64,000 bases of DNA from Choristoneura fumiferana (lineage: Eukaryota > Arthropoda > Insecta > Lepidoptera > Tortricidae): positions 892,673-956,672 of the forward strand of contig NC_133479.1 in assembly GCF_025370935.1 (NCBI RefSeq), in the 5' to 3' direction. Shown here piece by piece: positions 34,500-48,900 of this stretch (position 1 is the first letter of the stretch; every line of letters begins with the position of its first letter). The position numbers were made by a program, and so were the translations under genes. Below the pieces are notes generated by a model. That model saw nothing but the letters and a program-made list of their open reading frames with translations. It searched no databases and had not been told where the DNA came from.

Positions 34500-36887
34500 A
34501 ATCAACTTTATTATCAAGATGAAAAAGATCAAATCATATATTATATAAGCTTAATAAACAGATATGTCACAGCGCAACGCGCGGAACTGAACCTGGGACT
34601 GCGGGCAGTCTGGCGTCATTAGCGCGCGGCCGCCGCTCGCGATGCACTACTGTCTAATTACTATGACTATGACATAGTTTGATATAATAATTCTTAAGTC
34701 GCTACTAACAGTTAACTGACGTCGATTAGACACTGTAGCAACAATTAAGGCGGGATCAAGACAACTGGAGCCCTATAGCAACTATAGGTACTGCCACGAG
34801 AGTTGAAGAGAACGAACACACACAGCTACAAAAAGAAATGATTGCACAAAAGTTGAATGAAAGAAATTAATGAGTAAATGTCATAATCCTGCTGTCATTA
34901 CACGACATGTTCTGTGCATGACTTTAACTCTGGTGGCACGAATTATATCTACCTTAAAATTTTCAACTTCTTTTGTTTTTGGAAACCGGTCGCTTTAGGT
35001 TAGCAACCACTACTGCCAATGGCTCCTGGCAGCAGTAAAATATAAGTTGCGTTTGAACAATTTTTTTAAGCAGTCTCATTCCAATTTTACCCAAATCTAG
35101 GCAACTTTGTATAAATAACAGCTGTTATAGGGCTCGAGATTTACTTGATCCTAATGCCTAAGAACGAAAGTCGTGATTTGACCGCACAACTAATCGTACC
35201 TTATAACCATGCATTAAGGTTATCAACTGTTCACAAAACACATAATCCTTCACTGTAAAGGTAGATAATATAAAATTATGTAGATATGCTATATAGTGCT
35301 AACAAGACCTAGCTAGACAACTCTCAAGGAACTCTAGTAGCGACAGTAGATTACAATCTGGCTTTCAAAGGTAATAGTCAATATAAAACATCACGTTATC
35401 TCCCCCCCTACATAAGTCCCACTTTTGGGCACAGGCTCTCAAAGTGGAACTTGGGGATAGCTTGGGAATTTCACACAAAATCATCAAATTACAGTCAAAT
35501 TATAGTCATTAATTCATTTCTGATCACTGGTCTGACTTTCGCCGTTTACAAAGCCCAGTGTAAACGTGATTTAGTGATTAATTTCATACATAATTACTTA
35601 AAATAATTTAACATAATCAAAACACAGTGATACAAAACAACTAAAACATGTCGTCAAAGTCATTATAGATTCATAATCTGTACTTTCCATAATAAAATGG
35701 CAATATTTAAACAATTAGATTAAAAAGTAAATAACATTTAAATAAAGCCCGCGCCAGAAAGTCTAGCAGTGACCGTTAATGCGCTGAAGTAAGGTAAGGT
35801 ATCGCGGGGGACTGAGAGACGCGCGGGGCTGGCAAGCGAACGCGACTGTCATACGCGCAGAAATAAACTTTCAGCTCTCCTACGTACCGCGCTTACTTTT
35901 CGAAGAAACAAAACTCGATTTAATGTTAAGCTAAGCTTAATAGGGTGAAACTGTATGGAACTGACAATCACAACTCTTTAAATACCTGTTGTTTTATGTG
36001 ACAAATATTTAGTGATGCCGTCTCTGTTTAATAGAACAAAATAAACCAGGACGGCATCATAGATTCTGTCACATAAACACAGACAGTAACAGTGATGAAA
36101 GAGAGGTAAATTTACTTTTTCCCAGCAAGTGGCCGTTAGTCATTTTCATTACACATAATATTCAACAAAATGCTAAGTAATCATCAGTTTCTACATCAGA
36201 ATAAAAACAATAAGGCTGTTTGTTACATTGAACTGTATGTAAGTGCGTCACTACATGTAAAAAAGCTCGTACCTCCAAAACTCAAAATCGATAATTTTTC
36301 TGAGTAAACTTTATGAACATTATTTCAAAATATTATATTTTAAAATTAAATTTAATTATTCGTTTATTAGAAAATTTTCAATTTTGTAACTTTCAAAATT
36401 CAATATTGTTGACTTATTGATTTGAGATACGAGACTTTTTAAAACCTTTTATATTTGAAGCCTGTAACAAGGCTTATCAAGCCAATACAATATAATTATA
36501 TTGAACCATAGGATGGTAAAACAGTCATGAGACTCAAGGTAAATTAAACCATCCCTTTTGTAGTTTAGACGCAGTGCACCGCGAGCCAACCGTCTCGTAT
36601 TAATTATACATAATACAAAATAAAAACAATTATATCACTCAATTCTTAATGCCTCCAACTAAACGAGTAACGTTGTAAAATTTACATTTTCTTTACAATT
36701 AATACTCCACCGAGAATCCCATTACTAGAATCGTCTTTGTTTTTTTATTATTTTTTTGTTTTTAATCATTAAATGGTAAATCATCTCACTAGCATATATT
36801 TACAAGGCGTTAGCCGCAGTCTATTCATTGTATAAAAGTATCACTGGCGACATGGCACGGGGGGCCGGGCGGCGCCGGGCGCAGCGC
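34500..36887 (-). other. probable 3' UTR of the ZNRF gene
   Basis: This 2.4-kb stretch beyond the minus-strand stop has few recognisable repeats; exceptions are a hairpin near 35985 and a SINE scrap near 35400. A minus-strand AATAAA (TTTATT at about 34508) lies near its far end. The extent is inferred from the polyadenylation signal and the low repeat content only. Confidence 0.3.
35985..36078. repeat. hairpin related to the TTAA MITE family core
   Basis: GTTTTATGTGACAAATATTT then GTGATGCCGTCTCTG is answered by GACGGCATCATAG and TCTGTCACATAAAC. The GATGCCGTCT/GACGGCATCA core is that of the TTAA MITEs, but the ends differ. It lies in the presumed ZNRF 3' UTR. Confidence 0.55.
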
Positions 36888-36945
36888 CTAGTCGCCCGGG
36901 TGCTCCGGGCACGATCTGTTCACTTCGAACCATTGGTCTATACAT
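36888..36945 (-). CDS. ZNRF2: ZNRF terminal coding exon (second half of RING, stop)
   Basis: Acceptor CTCATTCCAG leads into GCIDQWFEVNRSCPEHPGD and TAG. This supplies the last RING ligands (C of GCI, CP..H), and the protein ends right after the RING, as in ZNRF1/2. The exon is 58 nt and in phase with 38090-38195. Confidence 0.92.
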
Positions 36946-39900
36946 CTGGAATGAGACAAAATATACCGTTAAATAGTTTGCTACTGTTGCTACTAGTATG
37001 GATTACCTAAAAAATTGAAAACCCTCGACATTGTCATTTCAAAATTCAAAATCTCAAAAACGGCTGAACAGATTTAAATGAAACAGCTATGTATATAAAT
37101 AACCTAATCATAGCGAAGACTCTCTTTCACATAAAAAAAAAACTAATCGAAATAGGTCCATCCGTTTGAGAGCTACGATGCCACATACAGACAGACACCC
37201 CTCTTTTAGCGTCGGGGGTTGAAAACCCTCCCCGCACCGCCGTTGCTGTACTATACCGTACTTTCGAAATTTACTTTTTGGCTTAAACTTAACCCAAGTC
37301 TAGGGTGCTTGCTTTTAAATGGCATTCCCAAACACTTGTGCGGCACGGAACCCCCAACAAAAGGCAGCCATTATTCGCGACCCACAAAGGCCTGTAGCCC
37401 TGATAGCCTAAATAGGTCGAGGGGTACTCTAGCCTTTGTGACTGGTACCTAGATGCTTATCGAGATGCACTAAGTTTTACGTATAGTTGCAGTTTTCTTT
37501 GCTAATTGTGATACCTACATACTGTGATATAACCTAACCAATTGAAAAACCCCTTGACATTGTAACTTCAAAGTTTTATATCTCAAAAACTGCTAAAATG
37601 CTTTTAATGAAACATAGCTAGGAACCATCGCAAGAAAACTCGTTTTCACGTAAAAAAAATACGTGAAAGCGAGTTTTCTTGCGGTGACACTGCCAAGTTA
37701 AAGGTTAGGTTATTTTTATATATGTTAGAGAGTAGTCTGAAATAACGGATACGTATTTTTTTTAGCTGCCCAAACTCAACCTATTCGGAGAAATCGACCT
37801 CCAAAGTACTAAAAGTGAGCAAACCCTCTAACTTCTGTAGAAACTGCAGAAAGCAAATTGCTAGTTACTCGTAATTACTGGATTGATTAAATGTTGGAGA
37901 ACATAAAAAAATAATGGACCAGTGTTTTGTTATTAGGTACGGCTCCAACTCAAATTTTACAAAAAAAAATGTGTGAGGCGATCCGAAGTCTGTAACTTTG
38001 AAGGGTGTTTTTTTTTTCAACTCGACTCTTACGATTCTGTCGTTCGTTACTACCGTTATGTAATGTATGAGAGGCAGGTGTACGCTCACCCTTTGTGGTA
38101 GATGCAGAGGCAGGGCAGCCGCGCGATGGTGTCGCCGGCGCTGAGCTCCTCCAGGCAGATCACACACTCGCCCTTCGAATCGCTCAGCACGTCCTCTGGA
38201 ATCACATACATATAATCACATTAAAAAAAACCTTTTCACTTCTCATGCTCGTATTAAAGTTCGTGTTTATGCTGGATCTAGGTGACATAAAATGACTTTT
38301 TATGCTCTAGTCTAGTGCATAAAATTAAATCTTCGTCAGATCAAGGTAATCAGGTGTCAACAGCCACACAAAAAAACACATTCGTCTTATATCTCTGGTG
38401 TAGCGTCGTTATATATTAATTTTCATACTAACCGTTATATGAAAGGCGAGGCCTGGTGAGGCACATGACGAGGTGGCATTCTATGTCGTCGGGCAGCACG
38501 AATTTGCTGCACACCGGGCACTTGATGCCTGTAACAAACAAACAAACAAATTAAGTTTTCGAATGCGTATTTGATAATAGATATTTAGAGAACCGATAAA
38601 CATGTGTGAGGAAGAGATTTGACCTGAGACGAAAGAAATGCTTGAACCTGTTGAAATACCGTGTTTTACTGGATTTCCGGTAAATTCCAGAGGCGACTTT
38701 TGTTACGGACTTTAAAAAAAAACGTCATAAATTAAAAACCCTTACACTGTTTCACTTTAACGGCAATCAAAAATAACAAGGTGTAGACTGAGTAAACTTT
38801 AAATATCTAACGAAATTTAATACCAAGAATAAAATACGACTCCGTAAAAAAATACACTGCATTTGATATTCGTGATTTCAAAATGTCTACAGTTTTGCTA
38901 CATTTCTCCACGTTTCACGTTATTTGAAGGCCAATACCATTTTATAGAAACGCAAATATGCACTGTACGTGAGAAATTGCAGATTCTGTTCAAGGACTAA
39001 AATTTTACACGCGAAATGTGAAATAGATGTAACATAACGGTAACATTCGTGACGTTTGACAAAACAAATAACCGCGTTTCGCACGTTATTAGCATTTGTG
39101 GCACTTACAACAATTTCACGGGAAATGTATCAATATCTAGTTAGGATGTTGTCGTTTCTTTGTACTTAAATGAGTCAGTAAGATTATGAACGAAAATTAA
39201 ACCAGAACATTATGCTCGATTAATTATTTTATAGGTAACATATATACCTTATATTTAGGGGCTGTTTAGCGTACCATAGTTTCGATTTAGCTGCTTCGAT
39301 TTATTATTCCTAGCGTACCATAGTTTAGTGTACCATCCATTGATTAGTGTTAACCGACGGTTAAATGTGATGCTGTCTCCGTCTATTCGAACAAAACAAA
39401 TAGAGACGGCATTACACCTAACCGCCAGTTAACACTAATCAATGGATGGTGAAACAGCCCCTTAACAAAGTTACTTAATTACACACGTTAACTTCTGTGA
39501 TTGTATGTAAAATCTAAAGTAGGTATTCATAATGATTTAGTCTCATCCGGAGAGACAGAAATCCAGTTATGCAAAATAATTCGTTTTTATTCCACATACA
39601 AAACGTTTATGCTTGACGTGACCACGCTCGCAGCATGGTATTTCGACGAGGTAAATCACCCTGCCCTTTGCTTGACGCAGGCTTGCCATGTAAGCCATTG
39701 AATGACAAATGCAAGACACGTTTGTCGCATATGGTTTGAATAAAAAAACAAGTTCTAATGATGATCATTACATTATTTATTTTATACTGTTATTAGCTGT
39801 CGCTTTCATGATCAAACAACTAAATGATCATATCGACTCATCGACACTTCTTGCGAAGGTTAAATTGCAGACGGTTCGTCGTATCCCCTCTCGTTACTTC

Positions 39901-42900
39901 TCCACTTGGGACACAGGTGGGCTTGCGTTGATTAAGTTGGTACGCTGCGTGGAGTGGCGGCAAAAAAAATTTGATTCGCAACACATTTTGCACCTAAAAT
40001 AATGTCTGTCACAAATACGTAACAGGTATTTCAGATAGGGCAGCCATTTTCCTCCTACTTTTCCTTACCCCCCTGCTTTTTGCGTTCCAGACCAACCAAC
40101 CATTTTATAGGCAGTGGACTGAACACTGAGCAATCTGACCATTTCGATACAAAAACGACCGGCGCGGCAGGCGGTCTAGCCGCCGAGTCGAGACGTGACT
40201 AGACTACTGAATTGTTTTTGTCGGGCCAACATTAATATACCTTGGACTATAAATTCTACTGATTACCGTTCGTGTAATAAGATTTGACGCGTTTCGATGG
40301 ATGGGACAGATATTTTCGCACCAACACCGACAGAACTTGCCTACTTCTTATCTGGATTAAAATTTTGGATTGCGATTATGATGCTTTTCATTGGTTAGTA
40401 AGAATTGAAGATATCGTATAAACATTAGGGTGGAGTGGGACAAACGGTCCAGTTAGGTAGGTCCAACTTCGAGAAAGCTTACACTACAAATAAACAAAGC
40501 AAACTTGTGCGCGGTAAATTTTAAATTTTAAAGTAGATTAAGAGGTAAGTAACTTCAAAAGCCATAAGTCTGAAGACAAAAGTTATTAAAAATGCTTGCT
40601 TGTTTGAAATTAAAGTCGATAATTACTTTTTTAAACACAAAGTCAAAATACCGAAAAACCGGCTTTGTAGATATTTAATACCGGTATTAAAAAAGGGGGA
40701 AAAAAATCCGGTATCCCGGTTTTTCGGTAATACCGAATACCGGTATCCATGCCCTAGGGTGGACTGAAATAATGAGAAGGCTCAAGTTACTTCGGTTGAA
40801 TTTTTTATTACACATTTATGAAAGTGATTTGGATATTTCTGTGGGATATTTTTCGTTTTGATTATTCATTACCAACTCATCCTTAACGAAGTTTTTTTGA
40901 GTTTCTTATTGAAGTGGATATTATTTATTCATACATGCATTGTGACAGCAAATCTGAGGTGTTTTAAAAAAAATAACGTATTAGCAAAATTTACTTGTAG
41001 CTTTTTGCTATTCCATGCTCAATACCCCTGCTTATAAGAAAAAAACATAAAGGGAGAGATTGATGTGTCAGTGGAATATAAAACACGTATGAGTAAAGAA
41101 TACATAGCATCCGTAATGATTTCACATCGCATAAGAGTTCTATTACACGACGACTTTTTGTCGCAAAGTCGCAAAAAAGACTCACCTTCGCTTGACTCAT
41201 ACTTAGTAGTCGATAGGATAACAATTGCATTAATAAGAAGAATTCACTATGGAACCAGTTTTATTTAATTCACCTTTGGTTTTGATTATTCTCGAAACAC
41301 ATGTAAAACAAACGACACAGATGTAATGACTTAATTTCCGAAACATTTTTAAGCGACATCCTTGCCTATGCCAATGAAATCACGCAACAAAGCGCAATAT
41401 TAGAAACAATCGCAAAATCGTTGTGTGCTAAGGGTCTTATACAAAAGTATACCTCGCAACAGCAATGTCACAGAGGCTTTGTCACGACAGAAGATTCAAT
41501 TCCGCTTCGCATAAAAATCTAATAATTAGAACCGAATTTCCACACGAATGGGTTCCTTAATTGATCGGAGTCTTTGTTCCTCGCAGAGAGACGATACAGC
41601 GAGGCACTCGGTAGGGAGCAGGTGAAGGGAGCCAAACGGAACATTGTTAATGATTTTGTTGCAGTTGTTATAAGGACTGCTGACGTAAACTGTATTGTAT
41701 GTCAATTAAGAACTTTTGTAATTGAACTGCATTCATATAAAGACTGTTAACGAATCATTACTTTGCATAGGTGACCGGATAACTTAGTGCGATAGAGGAC
41801 TTGACAACGAAGCTTAAAATCACCAGTCGAGGCAGATATTTGTTTAAAAAAAATGTTTTGCTTCCGAGTCTTGAATGTTTAATGTGTATTTAGGTATGTA
41901 TTTATGTATCTACATAAGTGTTTTTATGTGTTGTGAAGCTTTGCAGTTTGGCAATTGTCCCATGATATCTTTTATTTACATAAAACACACGCAGATTATA
42001 AAGTTAATTCCTTGCAATGACCGTTACATAAACTTTCCATTTCAAACAAGCGTGTCTAACAACTACATATGTAACAACATCAAATTGATACAGGTATGAT
42101 TATCATACATATTTCCTTTTTTAATATTATGTATATCCTGTACATCAGGCAGCTTTCAATCAGGCATGAATTATTAATGGAGCCATCGGCCGAACACACA
42201 TGAGAGCATTCGTATTAATATCTTAAAAGCAAAATGAAATAGCTTCGTGAAATCTTGTAAGGCCCGAAATACCAAAGTAATAATTGTTAGTGAAAACACT
42301 TATCGCAGTAAGTAATACATTAAAACAAATATTTTGTAACGTACTACAGGATAGATACGGCCCAACAGACCATCCCGACCGTTGTCTACTCGGAGCATAA
42401 CCGTAAAATTCTGCACTATCTGTTCTTGGATAGAAATGTGGCCACAGTTCAACCGGGGTAATGAAATGCCGGAGGGTTGCCTCGCAAAATCTAGCGGCAA
42501 ATATATATTTCATAATCATCTATGGAAAAAGAAATTATAAAAAAAATATATGGGGAACGAAGGGTTACGAAGCATTTAGTTGTAACCTACTAGACACTGG
42601 TAAAATTGTCCTTCAACGGACACAACCATTTTTTCTAAAAAAAACAACAGTTTGTTGCAGATACCACTAGAGGCGCTGTAAATTTTCCCATAGTACCTAA
42701 TTGAGATGTTGGCTTATGACCTGGTTAAAGCCGCAGGTTCACAGTGGATGCAGGCTGCTTCCAACCGAAGCAACTGAAGGTGTATAAGAGAGGCCTATGC
42801 ACCTGTGGAACCAGTGGACGTCCTAAGGTATACTATGATGATGATGGATTAAGACGTTAACGCGAACGCATTCACGTTTTTGTGGCCAAAACTTACACTA

Positions 42901-45900
42901 GAGGCGATGAATGAAAGTCCGATGGCCATTCCTTTAACCCCGACTATAATCAGGATAAATATTCCCCCAATTCTGCTGCACCTGAACTCCAATTTATACC
43001 TATTACGGAACCGTTTTAAAGGCTCTCTCCTAAATTTCGAACACAATTTTAAATTAACAGTTTCATGACAATTATAATTTGTATCGGAATAAATTAATCG
43101 AACGATTGTAAAGCTATCGGCCGAGAAGCCATTTTGAAATGTAAATTGAACGCCATTGGAAAACAATAAGTATTTCAACCATAAAGCCGATAAGGAGTTA
43201 AGGGAACAATGAGGTAACTTACTAAACGTGTAAAGTTTAATAATTTAGCGATGGAGCAGTAGTGGTTATTTTATGAACGACTTTGGCCGAGATGGAAATT
43301 GTTTTTCTTCTACAGTTGGTGCTGCGTGATGATTTTCCTTTTCCTCATCATATCAGGATTATCCACGTTCCACTGCGGAGCATAGGCCTCTTATCAGAAT
43401 GAGACTGCTTGGCCTGCAGTTCCCAAGCGAGCCCAATGCAATTCATACGCATCAATAAATTGCAACGTAGATGTATGTAAGTTTAAGGTACACATAAAGC
43501 AGTAGGTGGTAGGACATTGTGCAAGGTCCGCCCGGATTGCTACCACCATCTTGCTCGCTAATCCTGCCGTGAAGCAGCAGTGCTTGCACTGTTGTGTTTC
43601 GGCGTGGAGAGTAAGACAGCCGGTGCTGCAGATGTTTATGGGCGGTGGTGCTCTCTCATCATCAGGAGATCATCAGGAGACCCACTTGCTCGTTTGCCAT
43701 CCAATCGAATAAAAAAAAATAAGAGGGTCGGTACTGTCGGTTCGGCCGTATTCGTTGATCAACAAAGCCGACCCGAAACAATCATTGCTCTTGTTCGTCT
43801 TACTCGGACTCATCCAGCTTTTTCCCCGAACATTTCATTTTACCGCTCGGTTGTCCCGATTTATGCCGGTTCACTCCCATAGACACAACGTCTTCCTTCA
43901 CCTCACCATAAAACTCGTGACAAAAAGTCAGTGCGAGTCCGGTTTTAAACCCACGATCCTCTACTTAAGAAGCCATTGCTTCAACCTCAGCCACCATTGC
44001 TTTTCGTTAAGTACCTAATTTTCTAGAAATGTACAATCTGTTTATGAAAAAAAAAAGCCTAGATTTCGTCTCAATTACGCACGCAAAAAATAAACAGAGA
44101 TTATGTAAAGAATCATAATAATATTTAAGAACAGAGTTTCTTGAAATCATTGCATTAGGTACTAAATTGAGCAAAATGTTGTAGGATTCAAGCGTTATAT
44201 TTTACACGCATCCGTGCCTTTTTCGTGCAAACGACGGCTAAAAAAACTAGCAGCTATTTTCTAGAAAACGATTACTTACGCGTTTTACTCGCCAGCCCAG
44301 ACCCAACGGTGTGTTTATATAAAAACATTTTTAGTATCGTGTTTAGACGGTTCGTCGGAATACGTTTCATATAAGCTTGTGTAACATATTCGAATCGAAA
44401 CTTTACGTAACACTACTAAAATAATACACTTAAACGAAACAGCGGAATTGAGTAGCGACGAGCCGACAGTCCCTAGCAAACAATGTTTGATAAACACTTG
44501 GAAATCTAGACGTAAATTGAGGAATACTGTAAGTACTCCTTATATTTGTACAGACGAACAAACCCTTACCTATATCTCCGCTTAGAAACGATTTGTCACA
44601 ATATGTTTACGTTCAGAAAACCACAAAAAATAATTTACCTCTCACATCGATTTGTATTATTCCGATGGCATTTCAACCTGCTAGAATAAACCAAACTAGC
44701 ACCAAACTGGAATAATGATCGTGCATCAGTCTTTCACGTCGGGAGATAACAGTGTACTGGCCAATAACAAGATCCATTCGCTTTCTCTTGAAGAGTAGCC
44801 ACCATCAATCTTTTAGAATAGATAGGATCACTAGATTCCAGTGCCTGCTTCATTTTCCCGTTGCAATCCAACTGGTGATAGGACTAGAAGTTTCCATATT
44901 TTGAAGTACACTTGGGTGGCGCTCGCTAAATCATATGCTGCTTTATTTTCCTGTTGCAATCCAGCAGTCAAATAGGCGAAGGACTAGAAATCTTTCTAGA
45001 TTTAAGTATTCAAGTTTTCCAGCCGCCAAATGCTTCTCCTGCTATCCTGTCTGGTGATCCTACCCTCGGCCAGAGCGTTCATAGACTGCAGCATGGCTTG
45101 CAAACAGTGTCGCGACGAACTGCAGGACTATCATATGCGGGAGGTCTACTGCGCCATGTGCCGCGAGTGCCGAGAGCGCAGGCGCGAGAGGAGAGCCATG
45201 CAGCAGGAGCTGAGGGACAGAGACTACGGCTGGGAGCCTCAGGAACAACAGGGTAAGATGGTGGAAATCTAACGAAGTAACTGATCCTCTTTTTTATAAA
45301 CGCTGCATATGTGTTATTGTTTTCCTCCGTAATTTAAAAGTTGGTCATCATTATCACGGTAAAAATACAGTTTTCTTTTCGTTTTCTATCTGCCAGACAG
45401 TTTACAACTCTTTGGTCACAAGTCGTGGCAGTGACTAATTCCCTCGATAATTCCTTTCCCTCAAGTAGCGATTACGGAACCGTGGTGGCACTGGTGGCCT
45501 AGTGGTTTGACCTATGTCCTCTCAATCAAAGGATCGTGGGTTCAAATCCAAGCTCGCATCTCTTAAATTATTCGAAATTCATATACGAAATTACATTTGA
45601 AATTTAACACGAGCTTGACGTTTACGGTGAAGAAAGGCGTAAAGGAACCTGCACAAACCTGCGAAGCAATTCAATGCGTTTGTGTGCGTTCCCAATTCTG
45701 GCCCGCGTGGGAGTTACGGCCCAAGCCATCTCATTCTGAGAAATTGCCCAGCAGTGGGACGTATATATGCTGAGCTAATGATGATGCTGAAGTAGTGATT
45801 TAACCTGTTGTATCAACAGAGCCACCCCCAGGATGCCCGACGCCACCGGACTGCACCGATACGAGCTCCGAGATACTAAACGGCGACATAACCCCCACCG

Positions 45901-48900
45901 AGGCGACCACCTGCATGCCCGTCACCACCGCTCGGACGTGCCCCCCAATCATACCATGCAGGGACCGAAAGAAGATGACGGAAAAACATTCCCCAACAAC
46001 GACGCCATCAACGACCCCCTTACCTCCTGTAACACCCGCGTACATGCCCTGTGTCCCTTGCATGTCAATGTGCCCGTGTCCCGCAAACCAGCAAGTGGTG
46101 GCGTCGCCTTTGGTAGCACCATCCACCATGCCACCGACGACAGCCCAGGATTTCTTCTACCTTTACATCGGCTTTCCGAAAGGTGCTCTTAATAAAACTG
46201 ATGAGTGAACAACTGATATTTTTGCGAAAGGGGGGTCTTGCGTTCGTTTTTCAATAACATGAGCGAAAGACGAAATCTCCAATATATTGAAAGATATTTA
46301 TTGTATACGCGGACGAATCTCATTGTCTACTGTAATATTGCAGCCTTGGTAATACTAATATTATAGGAGCCTGAAAATGAGCTAGACAAGGTGCCCTATT
46401 TCTACAGCAAACTAGGTATCGTAGGCTAAGACTGGCTGCCCTAATTCTGTTTTGTTTCATATTATGTCCGAATCTTGATTCGTTTGAAGATCAAAATATG
46501 AATATACATCATGTAGGTAGCCAGTCTTATCCTACAGTATACAACAATGAGTGGCGTCTTTGTTCTCATATTTCTGAGCATAATTCTACTTATGAATGCA
46601 ACCCTAATAAAAATCCTACAGTGAACTTAAAACGTAGTTAACATTAACGAGGCAGCTTCATAAAAGTAGCATTATGATGTTTGTAATATGCACTTTCCTT
46701 AATTAGCCGATATGTCTACAGCAGTAACATTCCACACGGTACACCTGCAATTACCTAATGGACGAATTTTCCCGACACAGACCTATTACCTTGGGATTCA
46801 AGGCAGATATGACAGGTCACACATAACATACTATTACACGTAAGTCGTAACTGCCTTTTAAAGTTTATGGTCGCCAAATAAAACGTTATAACCTTGAATA
46901 TAATATTGATCTTAATGGATGTTTTAGTTAGTTGACACATGGAAAAGATCATTTATTACCCGCGGAGAAGGCACATGCGTTTGGGGTAAGAGGTTATGTA
47001 TTTGAAACATTCTGCTCAGAAACTATTAACTGTTTTCAGTGCAGTTTTTATATATTTTCTTGTTAGCCTATTAAAGGGGCCCACTGGTGGGCAAAGGCCT
47101 TCTCTTTTTTCCGCCACTCGTCCCTATCGAGAGCATGCTCCTACCACTGTAATATATTACTACCGGCCGCGCTGCCCTGAACCCTTCGCGGGCCTAGCTG
47201 AAAGAAGCTAAAGCGCCCGTGGTCACATTGTTAAATTCGACAAACAAAATAAGACCAGCGAGCTTTCAAGTAAGTACTTTATTATCGTCATTTCAACTGC
47301 AGCAATGTTTTTTGTTTAAGTTTTATATTCAGCATGCACGTGTGGCTCGTCGTAGTACAAACCCGGCCAAGTCCGAATTGGACGCACGCATTTTCGCCCG
47401 TATGGTTTCAAGCAGCGTTTCCACCAGAGATGTGCGAGGATGTGTTGCGAATAATGTTTTTCATGAACCAATAGGAACGCTTCATTTACCTCGCCTCGCT
47501 CCGCTCACCCACCAGAGCAGTGCCACAGTATAACAAGTTTTCCCTACAGTAGGCCGACGCCTTTGAAGTTGAGCGATACCGCAGCCTGTATAGGTATTTA
47601 GGCAAGTAAGGAAGGGTTGTCACGAATTTAAAATTTGGAAGGTAGATGTCTTTTACGAATCGGTACATAGTGGTTTCGCGAAATTATATAAAACAAAATG
47701 AATTAGGGGTGGCATACTTACTAGGCGCAAGAAGTATCAAAATTATACATTTTTTTAAATAAAAAACTTTTTTTTCTACAAAATATACTAGTCAACTAAG
47801 TGCATTTGCAATTAGGTACTGTGCTAGTGCATCCCGCTTACGTCACGTCTTTGTTGCATGAACTAGTATAGTATAACGGTGATTTATAGATTCCGTGAAG
47901 TTGGTTATTAGCGCCATAACGCATAATAATTAATCAATGATGTTCATTGTCAGGGATTGCTAAGCATGATAGGATGTATGTATGTAATAACTTTTCATTG
48001 AACAAAAACACATTAAATTAACAAATACTGTAAGGTCGGGTTACTTTGACCCATTGGCGGGTTACTCTGGCCCATATGAAAACCACATAAACACGTAAAA
48101 TCAAAAGATAAAACGTTATCGATCAAATTAACACCAACCACGTGGCAAAGAGCCATATTCTCAAAGCAATAATAAAACCAGGACCGAGTTAAACCCAAGG
48201 GCCAAAGTTACCCTTCAGGGCCAAAATACCCTGAGCTTACGGTAACAAGAGAAACAGATGTAGGTATAAAAGTGAAGTTATCCCTTTAAGGGATATCTCT
48301 TCTATTGAGAAATAATGCGAGCCTCTAGAAATTTATAATAATAAAGCGCTGTTAAATTATACATGTATCAACCGCTTTTTCGTCAATATCTTTTCAACCA
48401 AAATTCCGTAGGTTTTTTTTTATTTTTTAGATAAATACACCGATAAACGGGCATGCGGGCATAATGTCATTGGTCAAATTCTGGTCGTTTCCGCTCTCCT
48501 CAACGGAATCACGTGTATACAAATAGAAACTAAAAATATCACGACACAATTGACACAAATACCTTGGGTTTAGTCAACGGATAAACGTATTAAACATTCA
48601 AAAACAAAATTCTAATTTTTCGCACAAATATCTGCCCCCGACTGGGGGATCCGCAAGCTTCGTAGTCAGGTTCTCTAAACACTCTAATCATAACCATCAC
48701 CATCATATCAGCTGTAGGACGTCCACTGTTGGACATAGGGCTCCCTAATACTCTAAAAAACACAGACGATTTCAACCGGTGTGCCGCGATTGTCGCGAAG
48801 TGTACGCGAAATCATGAATAGACTTTAATAAGAAAATAGTACGAAAACAACTGACTGACTGTGCGATTAATAAGCCTCCGCTGTCCGTTATGTTATACAT

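Noticed and set aside
42849..43178. 109-codon minus-strand ORF
   Set aside because: No recognisable motif, AT-rich codon use unlike the real exons nearby, and no splice or promoter support.
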